Assembly: GCA_015698045.1 (NCBI GenBank)
Contig: BLAL01000025.1
Span: 372,001-436,000, forward strand
Reading direction: 5' to 3'
DNA length: 64,000 nt
Source: Rhizophagus clarus
Taxonomy: Eukaryota > Glomeromycota > Glomeromycetes > Glomerales > Glomeraceae
Made by a program: the position numbers and the translations under genes. Each line of letters starts with the position of its first letter. Positions within the stretch are counted from its first letter, which is position 1. The notes below the pieces were generated by a model. The model searched no databases, had not been told where the DNA came from, and saw nothing but the letters and a program-made list of their open reading frames with translations. Positions 11,466 to 24,233 of the stretch are shown in pieces.

Positions 11466-12333
11466 CTAAATTTAATTCTAATACAAAAATACTTTAGTAG
11501 ATTATTATCTCTAGAGTTTGAATTAACATGTTAACAAGTATGCATATTGTGAATAAATTTCGGAACAATGAGAATAATTTCAGAATAATTAGAACACTAT
11601 TAATTTGTAGGAAAGTTTAAATAACTTTTTCTATTACTTTGACACAACTTTTTAAGATGAAAAACAAGATTGAAGAAATGTTTGTACTACTGATATGTTG
11701 TAGATTAGATAATCTACTAAGCCACTGGAAACAATACATTATAAATCTAAAAAAAGACCATCTCTTTTCTTCCATACTGTTAAAACCTTTCTTGGGAAAG
11801 TTTTCGGAATTAAATCCAAATTAAATGAAAACAATAATTTCTTTTGAAGTGTTTTTCTTCATAGATTTTGAACTCCCACAATAGTTTTAAACATATAATA
11901 ATTTTATGGTTGGATCATAGTGCATGAGAAAGATTAACAAAAACTTTCTTGTGTCTCCATTAACCACTACATATTAATAATAGTAGATATATTATACATA
12001 TACATATATATATATATATTTGCAAATATGTAAAAGATTTAAAAAACAATATTATTTTGCCTTTTTCTGTAAAATATAATTAGTTTCGTATAAGTTCCTT
12101 AGATTAATCGATTTAAAAGAGAAAATCAGTTATAATTTAAAAATACGCCAATGGCTTATTTTCAGCCAATCATCGCTTCAATGATATCAATGATATAGGG
12201 TATATGATTCGTGTAAAGTTGTACATCAATATATATTTATATTCTACAGTATCTGATTAATATTTTAATCTATCTATATTTTCTTTCACTACTTTCACTC
12301 AATAAATTGAATAACACTTTTAAACTTGCTAAG
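11466..12333. other. Intergenic region EXO1 / V-ATPase G
   Basis: AT-rich, with a short (TA)n tract near 12000-12020. The small ORF at 11639-11824 has no family features. Nothing else is supported; the last few hundred bases should hold the VMA10 promoter and 5' UTR. Confidence 0.45.
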
Positions 12334-12891
12334 ATGGTTAGTTAAAAATCTTTATATTGTCGTCTATTAAATTTATTTAAAATTTTCTTATTATTGCGTA
12401 GGCACATCAAAACTCTCAAGGAATTCAAACATTACTTGATGCTGAAAAAGATGCTGCAAAAATTGTTCAAAAAGCTAGACAATGTAAAATTATTTATTTG
12501 AAATAATTTTATTCGAAATAAAGTTATTAATCAATTTTTTTTAATAGATCGTGTTCAACGTTTGAAGGATGCTAGAACTGAAGCAACAAAAGAAATAGAG
12601 GAGTTAAAAGCTGAAAAAAATGCCGAATTCCAAAAGTTCGAAAGTGAGGTAATTTTAGACTGAGCAAGGAAAACAAATTTTATTTTTTTCTAATAAAATC
12701 ATTTATTTATTTTTTAGCATGCTGGATTTTCAGATAAATCTTTTACTAAATTAAATGCAGAAACTGATGCAAAATTAGCTACAATACAAACTGCTTTTGA
12801 TAAAAATAAAAATGCTGTTATAGAAAAGTTATTAATGGCTGTTACTGCCGCTGAACCTAAAATGCATATTAATGTTAAAGTTCCAGAGTGA
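12334..12891 (+). CDS. VMA10: V-type proton ATPase subunit G
   Basis: Peripheral-stalk subunit of the V1 sector of the vacuolar proton pump. Four exons: 12334-12336 (only the ATG), 12402-12483, 12548-12648 and 12718-12891. All junctions are GT..AG and preserve the frame. The product of about 119 residues starts MAHQNSQGIQTLLDAEKDAA, the typical subunit G N-terminus (GIQ-LL-AE--A). It then has the coiled-coil RLKDARTEATKEIEELK and a final NVKVPE. The first coding exon consists of the start codon alone, so translation initiation is tightly tied to splicing of intron 1. Confidence 0.94.
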
Positions 12892-13140
12892 TTTTAAGAA
12901 AGGATTTATGTAATATGTAGAATTATTATATAATTTATTACATAGTACTTTTTTTTTTTTTTAATATTAATCGTATTTTCTGTTCATTTCAAATGAAATA
13001 TATCAGAAGGCTATATAATAATGCTTATAAAATAATAAATACTATTTAATGTATTTATCTATAAAATGTTAAATGTTTATTTAATAAACAAAAATGAATA
13101 ATCACATAGCCTATATATGAAAAATTATGTTTCTGAATCT

Positions 13141-14811
13141 TTATATTGCAGTATGAAATAAATAACTAATACTTTCACCGTTATGAGTCCTTCTAATTGC
13201 TTCGGATAAAGTGGCAGAAATATCAATCACTACGAGTTTTGAGCTTTGACTTCGTTTCTCAGATGAAATTGGAAAAGTGTTTGTAATCACCAACTATATT
13301 TTTTGTCATATTATATGAGGAAACAATTTGTATACAAGAAAGATATTCGTCATTATTTATGTGTTATCTTTACCTGATATATGCTCTTACAACGTTCTAT
13401 CTCGTTGATACTATCATTACTTAGAATTCCATGAGTAGCAATCACATAAACACGTTTTGCGTGACATTTTTTCATCAAATGTTCTGCAGCTGCTATAAAT
13501 GAGTCTGCCTTATCAATCATATCATCCTATGCATTGATTATATCAAAAATACAATTTATAAAATGGAAGTTTAAAGCTTAACATTATCGTCAAAAAATAA
13601 CTTACGACGATAAAAGCAACCTTCCCAGCAACATCGCCTACAAGTGTTATAACGCTACCAGTTTCGTCATCCATCGAAGGAGCTTCTTCTGTTGTTGAAG
13701 TCGCAGAATTATATTCATCATCGTCATCATTATCATCAGATCTTCTCGCCGTGGTGCTATGATCATTTGACGTATGATAAAAAAGATTACTACTGTTCAA
13801 ATTATTATTGGAAGAGCCCGACGAGTCATTTCCTGGGGTCCCTGGAATTGTAGGAGAACACGTTTGATGGAATCCTCGTGTACGATCAGAATGAATAAGT
13901 GCAAAATCAACTTTAAGACGATCGGCAAGAGACGTTACCCTGTTATTTATATAAGGTAAAACATTGAGTGTTTCAATGATGCAGCACATCTAAAAAAAAA
14001 AATAAACTTACCTTTTTGCACCACCAGCATTTTTACTAACAACTACACTATTAGTGTGTTCTGGAACGGAATCTTGAATCCATTTAGCGATACTTGGTTC
14101 AGCATATAAGTTATCAACAGGTTTATTGAAAAAGCCTTGCATTTGCGACGCATGAAGATCCATCGTGATGATGTGATCTACACCTGCGACCGAAAGTAAA
14201 TTGGCCACCACTGATCAAGGAAGGGAGTTTATTATTCTTTAGCAAAATATGTAATATTTTTATTTTTTTAAAAAAAATATTACTCTTACTTTTTGCAGTT
14301 ATGGCTCCACGGTGTTTCTTCTTTTTGCTTTGTTTTGAATATGGGAAGTAAGGCATAACAGCTAAAACGCATACATTGATCAGTCAAATATCATTAATTT
14401 AATTAGTTAACCGAAAGGAATTACCTGTGATTCGACTTGCAGAAGAACCTTTACAAGCCGAAATCATTATCAACAATTCCATAAGATGATCGTTGACATG
14501 AGATGACCCAGATTGAATAATGAATACATCTTCGTCCCGAACGGAACACCCTGGTATAATTTGATTAAATTATCGATTTTTTTTAAGCATAATAAAATAT
14601 TTTAACACGCATACATTTTGAAATACTTGTTCAAGTTTGCACATTTAACTTAATTTAGTTGGAAATAACGCTATTTACCGATTTCAACAGAAGTTTCTTG
14701 ATTGCTAAATTTTTTTAAAGTAACGGCAGCAGGAGGTATACCTAATTTTTCACATATAAACTCTGCAAGTTCAGGATGAGAAGAGCCCGAAAATACCTTT
14801 ACTCTTCTCAT
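13141..14811 (-). CDS. PRS1: Ribose-phosphate pyrophosphokinase with fungal acidic insertion
   Basis: Makes PRPP from ribose 5-phosphate and ATP for nucleotide, histidine and tryptophan synthesis. The start at 14811 gives [20 protein letters not shown]. Motifs: [66 protein letters not shown], and a PRPP-binding loop region [14 protein letters not shown] roughly 80-residue Ser/Asn/Asp-rich insertion ([15 protein letters not shown] ... SMDDETG, encoded near 13670-13875) interrupts the conserved core just after the HSDR segment. It resembles the non-homologous region of yeast Prs1/Prs5-type subunits, so this could be a regulatory rather than a purely catalytic paralog. The C-terminus is [10 protein letters not shown]. 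The PRS1-type assignment is inference. Confidence 0.88.
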
Positions 14812-15020
14812 TTTGAAATGAAAATTTTATTAAAAAATTTTTTTTAGAACAGGGGAAGCAAGTGGTTAGAGTCAACTTTTGAATCGTCATTATACCGCTA
14901 ATTTAGTGTAATTCGTTTTTACCGATCTTTTAGTTAATCGATTTTTTTTCAATTGTTACACACAAAAATTTAAATCGCGTTATTACCGCGCTTTAATCGC
15001 TTCATTAGTATATAAAAAAA

Positions 15021-15883
15021 ATGGGATCTCTCTCTTTTAAAATTCTCGCAATTATTTCGAAGTCACATTTTATATCTTATCCATGTAATTTAAATTCCTT
15101 GTTTTTTATTAAAAAATTATTAAGTGATAATAGACGTACATTAACAAATACTGCAGCAAGAGTCACTGCCACTCCTGCAACTCTTCCACAACTAAAACAA
15201 ATAAAAAAAATTGCAGCACGTAAAAATCCAAAATTAAATCCAGAAAATCGAATGACAATTTATGTTGGACCATTATCTCTTCATGTTAGAAGATATAAAA
15301 GATTAGCTTTACTATTTTGTACTTGTGGTTTTTTACTTGTACCTTCTATTTACTTTTACGGAAAAGCTCCTATCGTTGGGGCAACCGGAGGTAAGTTTCA
15401 TTTGACATAATTTATTATAACGTGTACATATATATATAAATTGTAACTCCTCTCTTTTAATTTACAGTTGGGTTATCGTCTTTAGTTCCATTATTTTTCA
15501 TAAATTATTTAAGCGCAACATATGTGTCTCGAATATATATTTATCTTCCTCCACAACGTCGTTATGAACCCTCATTAAGAAAATCATTCAATCCATATGC
15601 TTTACATTCTTCGGGGGATCCTTACCTTACAATAGAAACTTTTGATTGGTTGGGTAGAATAGAAGAAACTACACTTAAATTGTCCGAATTAAAAGAATTT
15701 AAAAATAAAAATAAATTTCAGTGGATAACTTGGGTAAAGCAAGAAAATGATAACAGAATTGGAAAAAGATTTTACGTAGAAAAAAGGGTTTTAAAACAAG
15801 ATGTTTTTTCTAAAGGACTAGTTGAATGGATTGAGAAACAAAACGGATTAAGTCAAGTTCAAAAAACTAATGATTTGAAGTAA
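15021..15883 (+). CDS. TMEM70/TMEM186/TMEM223-like mitochondrial membrane protein
   Basis: Two exons, 15021-15390 and 15468-15883, joined by GTAAGT..ACAG in frame, giving about 262 residues. The N-terminal 60 residues are basic, Ser/Thr-rich and lack acidic residues at first, consistent with a mitochondrial targeting sequence. A segment TIYVGPLSLHVRRYKRLALL is followed by two hydrophobic helices (LFCTCGFLLVPSIYFYG and GLSSLVPLFFINYLSATYVS) separated by a short G-rich hairpin. The rest is a soluble domain with YLTIETFDWLGR. This layout fits the TMEM70 superfamily (inner-membrane assembly factors for respiratory complexes). The family call is moderate; the two-helix hairpin topology is clear. 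Confidence 0.55.
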
Positions 15884-16008
15884 AAAAATTTTATTTTAAA
15901 AAATTTTATTTAACAAAATATCTAAAATAAGAATAGATTGAATTCTTTTATTAAAAGTATAATTAATTAAAAAATGAAACACTAAAAAAATATTAAGATT
16001 TCTTTATT

Positions 16009-16762
<754 letters not shown>

Positions 16763-16959
16763 TTTCGCTTTAATAATTCGCAGAGGGAAGAAAAATTAAA
16801 AAAAAAAATTTTTTTTTATCATCTTTTATCAGATCGTAATGACGCAACAATTCAATATATCACGTGATCATAAAGGTACATCTTTATTCGATACATATAT
16901 ACATATATAATATGTACAATACATTAAACAAACACACAAATAAATAAATTAATTTTAAA

Positions 16960-18698
16960 TTAAAATGAAGAATCATCCCTTCTAATTGAAATACTCTTTT
17001 CTCTTAAATAATTTTTAACATTTTGAATTGGAACTTCTTTACGATGAAATATTCCAGCAGCAAGTGCAGCTTCTACATTAGTTTTATTAAAAACCTCAGC
17101 AAAATGTTCTTCTTTACCAGCCCCACTCGAAGCTATAACGGGTATTCTAACAGCATTTTTAACATCATTTATTAGTTCCAAATCATATCCAGAATTTGTA
17201 CCATCTTTATCCATACAATTGAGAAGAATTTCGCCAGCTCCCATAGCTTCACAAGAGGTAACAAGTTGATGAACATCAATATCTCTTCCTTCACGACCAC
17301 CTTTAACAGTACATTGATACCAACACCAAAGTTCTCCATCAGGTCCAGGAAAAGAAGTTTTAATTAAATGATGATTCGGTTCATCTTCAGGTGACTTAAC
17401 ATAAATTCTTCTAGGATCTACAGAAATTACTACAGCTTGAGAGCCATAACCATGAGCAATAGTTTCAATAGAAGTATCACCAGATAATTTTTTATTATTG
17501 GCTAAATATTTTTCTACGGCATAAACAGCATCACTACCAATTGAAACTTTATCAGCACCAGATCTAAAATATTCACCAGCAACTTCAAGAGCTGAATGAA
17601 ATTTCCCATCAGGGTCAATAACATCTCTTATACCACCACCAATAGTTAAAGGGACAAAAACTGTTTCCGAAGTAAGTTTTAAAATTTGTAACATTGGTAA
17701 ATCAGATAAAGGACAATTACGAAAGCTTGTAATATTTAAAAAAGTAATTTCATCAGCCCCCTCATCAAAATATCTACGAGCCAATTCAACGGGTTTACCA
17801 AGGTTTCTAATTTGCCCACAATTAATATCATTGTTCGTGGAACGTTCACGTACATCGTATTGATCACCTTTAGTTACTACTAAATCACCTTGATCATTCG
17901 TACGTACATCTAAACATGCTATAATTCTTTTTGTAAATTCATCTTTTGATAATTTTATAGGATTTTTTATTATAATTTCTTTATCGTCATTATTGCTACA
18001 ATAACCCTCTAAAAATGATTTCAATAATCTTAAACCAGCATAACCACTTTTTTCTGGATGAAATTGTGTGCCAAAAACATTATCTTTCTGAATTGAACTG
18101 ATAAAAATTTCATTACCATATTGAGTTGTAGATAAGATCCATTCTTTAATATTTTCGTCATATGGTACTGCATATGAATGAATAAAATAATAAACTTTAT
18201 CTTGTTTAATTCCATAATTAGTATCTTTTCCTTCTTTTAAACAATTTGCTTTATTCCATCCCATATGTGGTACAGCCTTATTATTATCATCTTTATTAAA
18301 TAATTTAACTGTACCAGGAATAATACCTAATCCTGGTATATCTGGACTTTCTTCAGATCTTTCAAATAATGCTTGTAATCCAACGCAAATTCCCATAAAT
18401 GGTTTTCCTGATTCAATATATTGTTTTAATGGTTCCACATAATTTTTTTCTACAAGTGATTGCATTGCACTACCAAACGCTCCTACTCCCGGAAATATCA
18501 ATTTCTAAATTATAAAGATGGATATTAATTATTATTGTCCTTTTTTAAAATTTCGAATTTTTAATTAATACTTACTTCAGCTTTTAATATATCATCAGGT
18601 TCTTTAACCCATTCAATTTCATATCCTAATCGATTAACTGCGTTAACTAAACTACGAACATTTCCAGCCCCATAATCTAATAAATATAGTCCTCTCAT
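16960..18698 (-). CDS. HIS7: Imidazole glycerol phosphate synthase HisHF (bifunctional)
   Basis: Two exons, 18698-18576 and 18504-16960, joined by GTAAGT..TTAG. The N-terminal glutamine amidotransferase domain (residues about 1-210) has LDYGAGNVRSL, FPGVGAFG, the nucleophile Cys in FMGICVGLQALFERS and the His/Glu pair in FGTQFHPEKSG. The C-terminal cyclase barrel has RIIACLDVR, FLNITSFR, PLTIGGGI, ADKVSIGSDAV, VISVDPRR, MGAGEILLNCMDKDGTNSGY and PVIASSGAG, and ends near KSISIRRDDSSF. The length of about 555 residues equals the fungal fused enzyme. It converts PRFAR and glutamine-derived ammonia to IGP and AICAR in histidine synthesis. All visible catalytic residues are present. Confidence 0.96.
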
Positions 18699-19167
18699 TA
18701 TCTTTCTTTTTTTAAAAAAAAAAAAAATGAAAAAAAAAAGATATTTTTGAGATTGAATCAACATCCGTCATTTATTAACGTGTTATATTTGGTTTTCACT
18801 TATCTAAATGTGGCTAATGTACCCGATCTAACATTCGCACATGTTAATCATGAAATTCTTTTAAGGATAGATCGGCGTTAAACTAATAGATTATTATATC
18901 ACGATCCGAGATGTAAACACCACCGCCTTGAATCTATGGCTTTCCGTAATTAACTATTACAGATTGCCAGATTTTGCGGTGATCCATTTGTGACTATTAG
19001 TAAAGTTACGAACTTTTTAATAGGATTAAATTTGTCTAACCATATACAATTTTTTATTAACATAACGATATGATAAGATTGAATAAATGATCAATGAAAA
19101 GTTCGTCAAAATCGGGTATGAATCTAATTAAAATACAGCTATCAAGGTAAATCAAATAGTATTGTTT
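18699..19167. other. Intergenic region upstream of HIS7
   Basis: Between the HIS7 start and the 3' end of the phosphatidylserine synthase gene. It is somewhat less AT-rich than other spacers around 18780-19000. I see no ORF, RNA gene or clear regulatory motif. Confidence 0.45.
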
Positions 19168-21012
19168 TCATTCTTCTTTTTTGGTAGAATTTTTTGACCG
19201 TCGTCTTTTCTTTAAAGCAGGGATTCCAAATTGCCATATAGCATATCCTATTAATGAAGTTATTAGCACCGACCAAAAAATAACTACTTTGGTTGGTGCG
19301 GGATTTGGAAATTCACCTCTGCCAAATTTATAACAAATTACCGATTCTGTCATTATATTTGCTATAGTTAACCATGCTTGAGGTCCAAATCTTTTACAAT
19401 TTCTAGAAACAATTAATAATGAAATATATTAGATAAAATTCAATATTTCGAAATAAAGAAAGAATTGATTCTTTGACTGACTTGTCTGTTAAATATTGAT
19501 ATGCTTCACGCGTAGCAGGAATTGAGCACATGAAAAGTAACAAGGCTCGATAAGGATTAATGGGATGTTCCGGTGGAATCCATAAAAGATATTTCAAATA
19601 AAATGAATTCAATTCAGCTTGTAAAAACTAAAAAAAAAAAAAAAATTAATAAATTCAAAATTAAATGTTAAATATTGGTAATAATATGAATTTACCAAAA
19701 ATAAAAGTCCAAGAACTGCCAAATAGTTTTTAAAACTTTTAGTTGTTCCCCATTCAAATTTTGTCCAATGATGTGGTGTAAATTGTTGCACTATCCTCTT
19801 TACTTTTCCTTTTGATGACGGTATTTGTTTAATACCTCTCCAAGAATATCCTTTCATCTCAAAATACTCACATGTTTTCATTCCAAAATAGATACCCACC
19901 CAGTTACATATTAATACATCAAGGATCCACTATGAAATTAGAGAAAGTGAGAAAAAGTGTTACCTTTTTAATAAGTGCGAATGTTATCTACTATTAATTA
20001 GAAATTACAGCTTACATGATCCCACCAACATTCAGCAAAATTATTCAATTGATGTTGCAATGAATATTCCATCACCTCAAACATGACAGATAAAATCCAA
20101 CAAAACCAATAATCACGTAAGACAACAGCTTTCGCATACCATCCAGTAGCATGATATATCACAAATATATCAATTTGATTCTATTTACAATCGATAACTG
20201 TATTAGTAAATGCAAAAAAAACTATTACAAACAAAAAGGAATTTGATTATCACTTTAACATTCTCATAAGTCAAGTCGCAATTTTCAGCATACGAACGTT
20301 CTGGAAGAGGTCTTCCTAACGTTGGATCAATTGCTCTGAGAAATAAACGCGCATCAAATTTATCCTAGTAGGACGAAACAAATTATTATTTAGTATATCA
20401 ATTAGAGTTTAAAAGAAATTTGACAATTGATCCAACCTGAAATAAAAGAAACACGAGAAACATCTGATATAGTACTCCAATACCCAAAACGATTCGCCAA
20501 AAAGCAGGGTGTGGCCGAATAAAAGGTCCATCTCTGAATTGTAACATAGCAAATAAAAGAAAAAATCCTATTCCAGCCACACTACCACTATTAAAAAACG
20601 ATTGAAATCAATAAAAATGGGATATAAAAATGAACAATTGACCTGAAATGCAATTACAATTTAATGTTCTTTGACGTATTCAATTGTTTATCGTCCTCTT
20701 CATAATATATTGCAACATATACAAGTCCAAATATCATTGCCGATAATACTGTTAAAGTTCTTGGACGATCTACAAAAGTGAACATTTTAATAGCAGGCTA
20801 GATTTAAGATAGAATCAAAATCTCTGCAGAAGCACGGAAATATGAGAACGAAGCATACAAAAGAATTCTGTGGGAGGGTCATTATCTATATATGAAACAG
20901 GTTGAACCTGTAATGATCGAGCATCGAAAGGATCTATAATTGTTTTGTTTGGAGGATCAGGGGAGGCTTGTGAAGAACTCGCTGTCATTTTCATAGAATT
21001 GTCCGTGAACAA
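19168..21012 (-). CDS. PTDSS1: Phosphatidylserine synthase, base-exchange type (PTDSS family)
   Basis: Multi-pass ER membrane enzyme that swaps serine onto existing phospholipids. Spliced segments in order: [19 protein letters not shown] (TM1), [40 protein letters not shown] (TM), [107 protein letters not shown], and [20 protein letters not shown]. The block [13 protein letters not shown] is the family hallmark. The C-terminus is a TM helix plus a basic tail ([14 protein letters not shown]). The start is taken at 21012; an in-frame ATG lies a few codons downstream. Yeast-type fungi use a different CDP-diacylglycerol-dependent enzyme (Cho1), so this type is notable here. Confidence 0.9.
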
Positions 21013-21354
21013 AATTGACAGCGGGTAAATGTTTTTCTTTAATGCAGATCCCGATATGGGTCAGTGCGCACCATCAGTCCTCGTGATCTATTTTAAAATT
21101 ATGATGCAATTTCAGGAATGAACCTATAAAATATTTAATAGCATACAGCCATGAATTTCATAATTCTATATTGGACTCGAAATTAAATTAAATTAAAAAT
21201 TATCGACTTCATTTATATACATTTTCTCATTTTATTCAAAACAATAAAATAATATAAAGACTCAAACATACAAAAAAATTGTAAATTATTTTCTTGTAAA
21301 AGCGAAAAACAATAAATAAAATTGAAACAATATTATTTTTCAATCTGAAGCAAA

Positions 21355-23832
21355 ATGGAATTGCGTTCGGTTGTTAATAATCAATGGCTGCTGTCTTGGC
21401 CGTCAATAATGACTACACAGCCTTTAGCAATATTAATTCCTATTGCTTTTACAGTATGCGGCTTACTTTTTACTATGAGAAATACTAAATATCGCAATGA
21501 CACTGCAAAGAATAATGATCGTAAGTTATTATTCCTATTTCTGCTTTACCCTAACGTTGTAAAATTAATTAGAATTAGTTATTTTAAAAACAGTTGATGT
21601 TCCTATAATTCAAAATAACACACAATATGTCGTTATCCGAAATAAACGACTTCGAATCGTACACATCATTAATGAACTTGGAGCAAAAGTTCCATTAGTC
21701 GTGTTTATTCACGGACTTGGTGGACAGGTTGGATAAGTTAATTTTATCGCAAGCCATTTTGACCAATTACAAAAATCTCATAATATTTATATTTGAAAAA
21801 GGTGACACAATGGGAGAATCAAATCGAATATTTCTCATCAACAGCTAATATTTTAGCTGTTGATTTATTAGGCTGTGGAAAGAGTGAAGTGACAAACAGG
21901 TAGTTTTCTTCGAAATCCTATAATAATATCCGTGTAACAAAATTCTGCAATAAATTCTAACTATAATTATGTACATAACGATTAAAAGATTGGAAGATTA
22001 TACCACTGAATCTTTGGTGGATGATCTTGAAGATCTATTGAAACGATATCCGAGTGAAAATACTGTATTGATATGCCACTCTTATGGATGTTGTCTTGGC
22101 GCAAAATTGTATCATCGTGTAAAGCATACCATAAAAGCTCTTACGCTTATTTCAGTTAAAGCAAATATAACCGAGAGTGAATTGGCAGAAAAGCAAAAAA
22201 TTCAATCGTATCCTAACATTCTATTTGATATTTTTCGATATTATGATCGTTTTGGAGGAATTCATTCTACAAGTGTGGATCGAGTTTTACATAAAGATGC
22301 AAATAATGAATTGAGGGCGAAGCAATTAAGATGGAATAGACAATCGAAAACGATTGTATGGAAATATATGATGTTTGGGATTAACTGGTTTACTCAAGCT
22401 GAAATAAGCTCAATCGAGTGTCCAATATTACTCATGACTGGACAAGAGGTGGATAATAAAATTTAAAATTATTATTATTATTATTATTATTAAATAACCT
22501 TCCTTTTTTTTTTAATTACAATTATTAAGGATAAAATTACCCCACCAGGTAATATGACCATTATTCAAGAATGGTGCAAATCACATTCCACAATTTTTTA
22601 TATACCAGAGTCAGGTCATAATGCTATGCTGGAAAAACCTGGTACGGTTAATCTTATCATTAACGATTTTCTTATTAAGAAATGTGGGTTGGAGACTTTG
22701 GATCCCGCATGGCAAATCCTTTTCAAGACTAAGGATGAAAATAAGTGGTCAATGAAGAACTTTCAAAAGGTGTGCTATCTCGTCAAGAAGTCTTAACAAT
22801 TAAGACCTATATACGTAGATTACGCGCAAGTTTTACTCTTCCATATAAGGAATTTTTGGTTTGACGCGTAATTTCTTTTTAGCGTTGAATTTTTTCTTTT
22901 AGACTTATTTCTGTTTTAAACTACATCAAGACAAATATGTGATTTATCGCACTCCTCGTCACTCGTGTGGCAATTTAAAATATTAGTGGAAACGGACGCC
23001 AATAATATCGGAACGAACTGTCGATAGCACGAAATTCAGAGCGATGAAGGTTTTACATGGAATTATAATTTTTTTTTTTCTCATGATTATGCATTTATCA
23101 ATGATTAAAATTACAATAAAAAGGTTATGCGACAAAACGATGAAGAACATTGTCCAAAATCGTTTATCGCTCGACATCCGGATATAGGATTGTAAGATAA
23201 TCTAGTAATGTTTAAGTTTCCAATCCCTATATGATGTTATTATTTCCTAATTGATATGTTTATTTGGCATATTCTACAAGTATTATTGATATAACAAAGG
23301 ATCCGCCGCCTTATCGAACAAGCGATTTCGATAATTCCCATATTACATATATCAAACTAAGCACTGTTAGTAAAATACCACCATCGCGTGATGATATTCG
23401 GAGGTTTATCCAAGTTGCAAAAGAAGCATGGGATAAGAAGCCAGATAAGCAAATTGCAGTACATTGTCATTACGGGTATGAATTAAACTATGAGATATTT
23501 CATACGGATAACTTATTTTTTTTAACTATGATTATCAATTTTGATTTTATGTATATAGGTTTAATCGAACTGGATTTATGATTTGTTGTTATTTAATAGA
23601 AGAATTACATTGTTCTGTAGCCGAAGCGCTTCGATGGTTCGCAGAAACAAGGCCAGCAGGAATCAAGTATGCACATTTTTTTCATTAAGGAATCCTATAT
23701 GTTCATGAAAGCTTATGCATAAATTTCTTCCTTCATTTAAGGCACCGACATTTCAGAGATGAACTTTATTTACGATATGAAGTTCAAAACAACAGTAACC
23801 TATATCATTCTGAATATTCGAATTCCGAATAA
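21355..23832 (+). CDS. Alpha/beta-hydrolase fused to dual-specificity phosphatase
   Basis: The N-terminal half starts with a TM-like anchor (PLAILIPIAFTVCGLLF). It is followed by an alpha/beta-hydrolase core: oxyanion segment VVFIHGLGGQ, ILAVDLLGCGKSE, nucleophile elbow VLICHSYGCCLGAKL (Ser), and catalytic-His region FYIPESGHNAMLEKP. At 22770 the exon ending KWSMKNFQK can be spliced (AAG/GTGTGC to TTAG/TGG at 22985), in phase, to WKRTPIISERTVDS. It continues through SFIARHPDIGFIIDITKDPP to a phosphatase domain: IAVHCHYG/FNRTGFMICCYL, i.e. the HC(X)5R signature with Cys and Arg intact across an intron, then EALRWFAETRPAGIKH. The frame stays open to TAA at 23830. If the 22770 junction is wrong, the hydrolase would end at 22796 and the phosphatase would be a separate gene lacking a good start. 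Confidence 0.72.
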
Positions 23833-24233
23833 CATTTTAATCACTTTTAGAGGTTTGAATTAAATAGGTTTAATATTTTCTTTTATACTTATTATAATTA
23901 TATAGATCAATTGCATTATTTAATTTACCTATTTTAATTACAATATTTACAATTTACATATACACACTTTTTCTTTCTTTCGGTTATATTAATTTTTATT
24001 TATACATATTTTTACCCTTGTTTTTTTTGTAGAGATTTGATATATGCCTATATCTGATGTACAATAATATGTATTTTATACATATACACATACACATATA
24101 TTTCATTTCAAATTTAACTTTAAATAAATAAATGTCATAAATGTGATCTCTCCTATATTTATATATTGAAATTACTGAAGTACTGAAGTACTGAATAACA
24201 AAATATTTCATAACCATATTATATGATTAAATT
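23833..24233. other. Intergenic, convergent 3' ends
   Basis: AT-rich spacer between two convergent genes, with alternating purine/pyrimidine (CATATACACATACACATATA) near 24080. Nothing else is supported. Confidence 0.4.
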
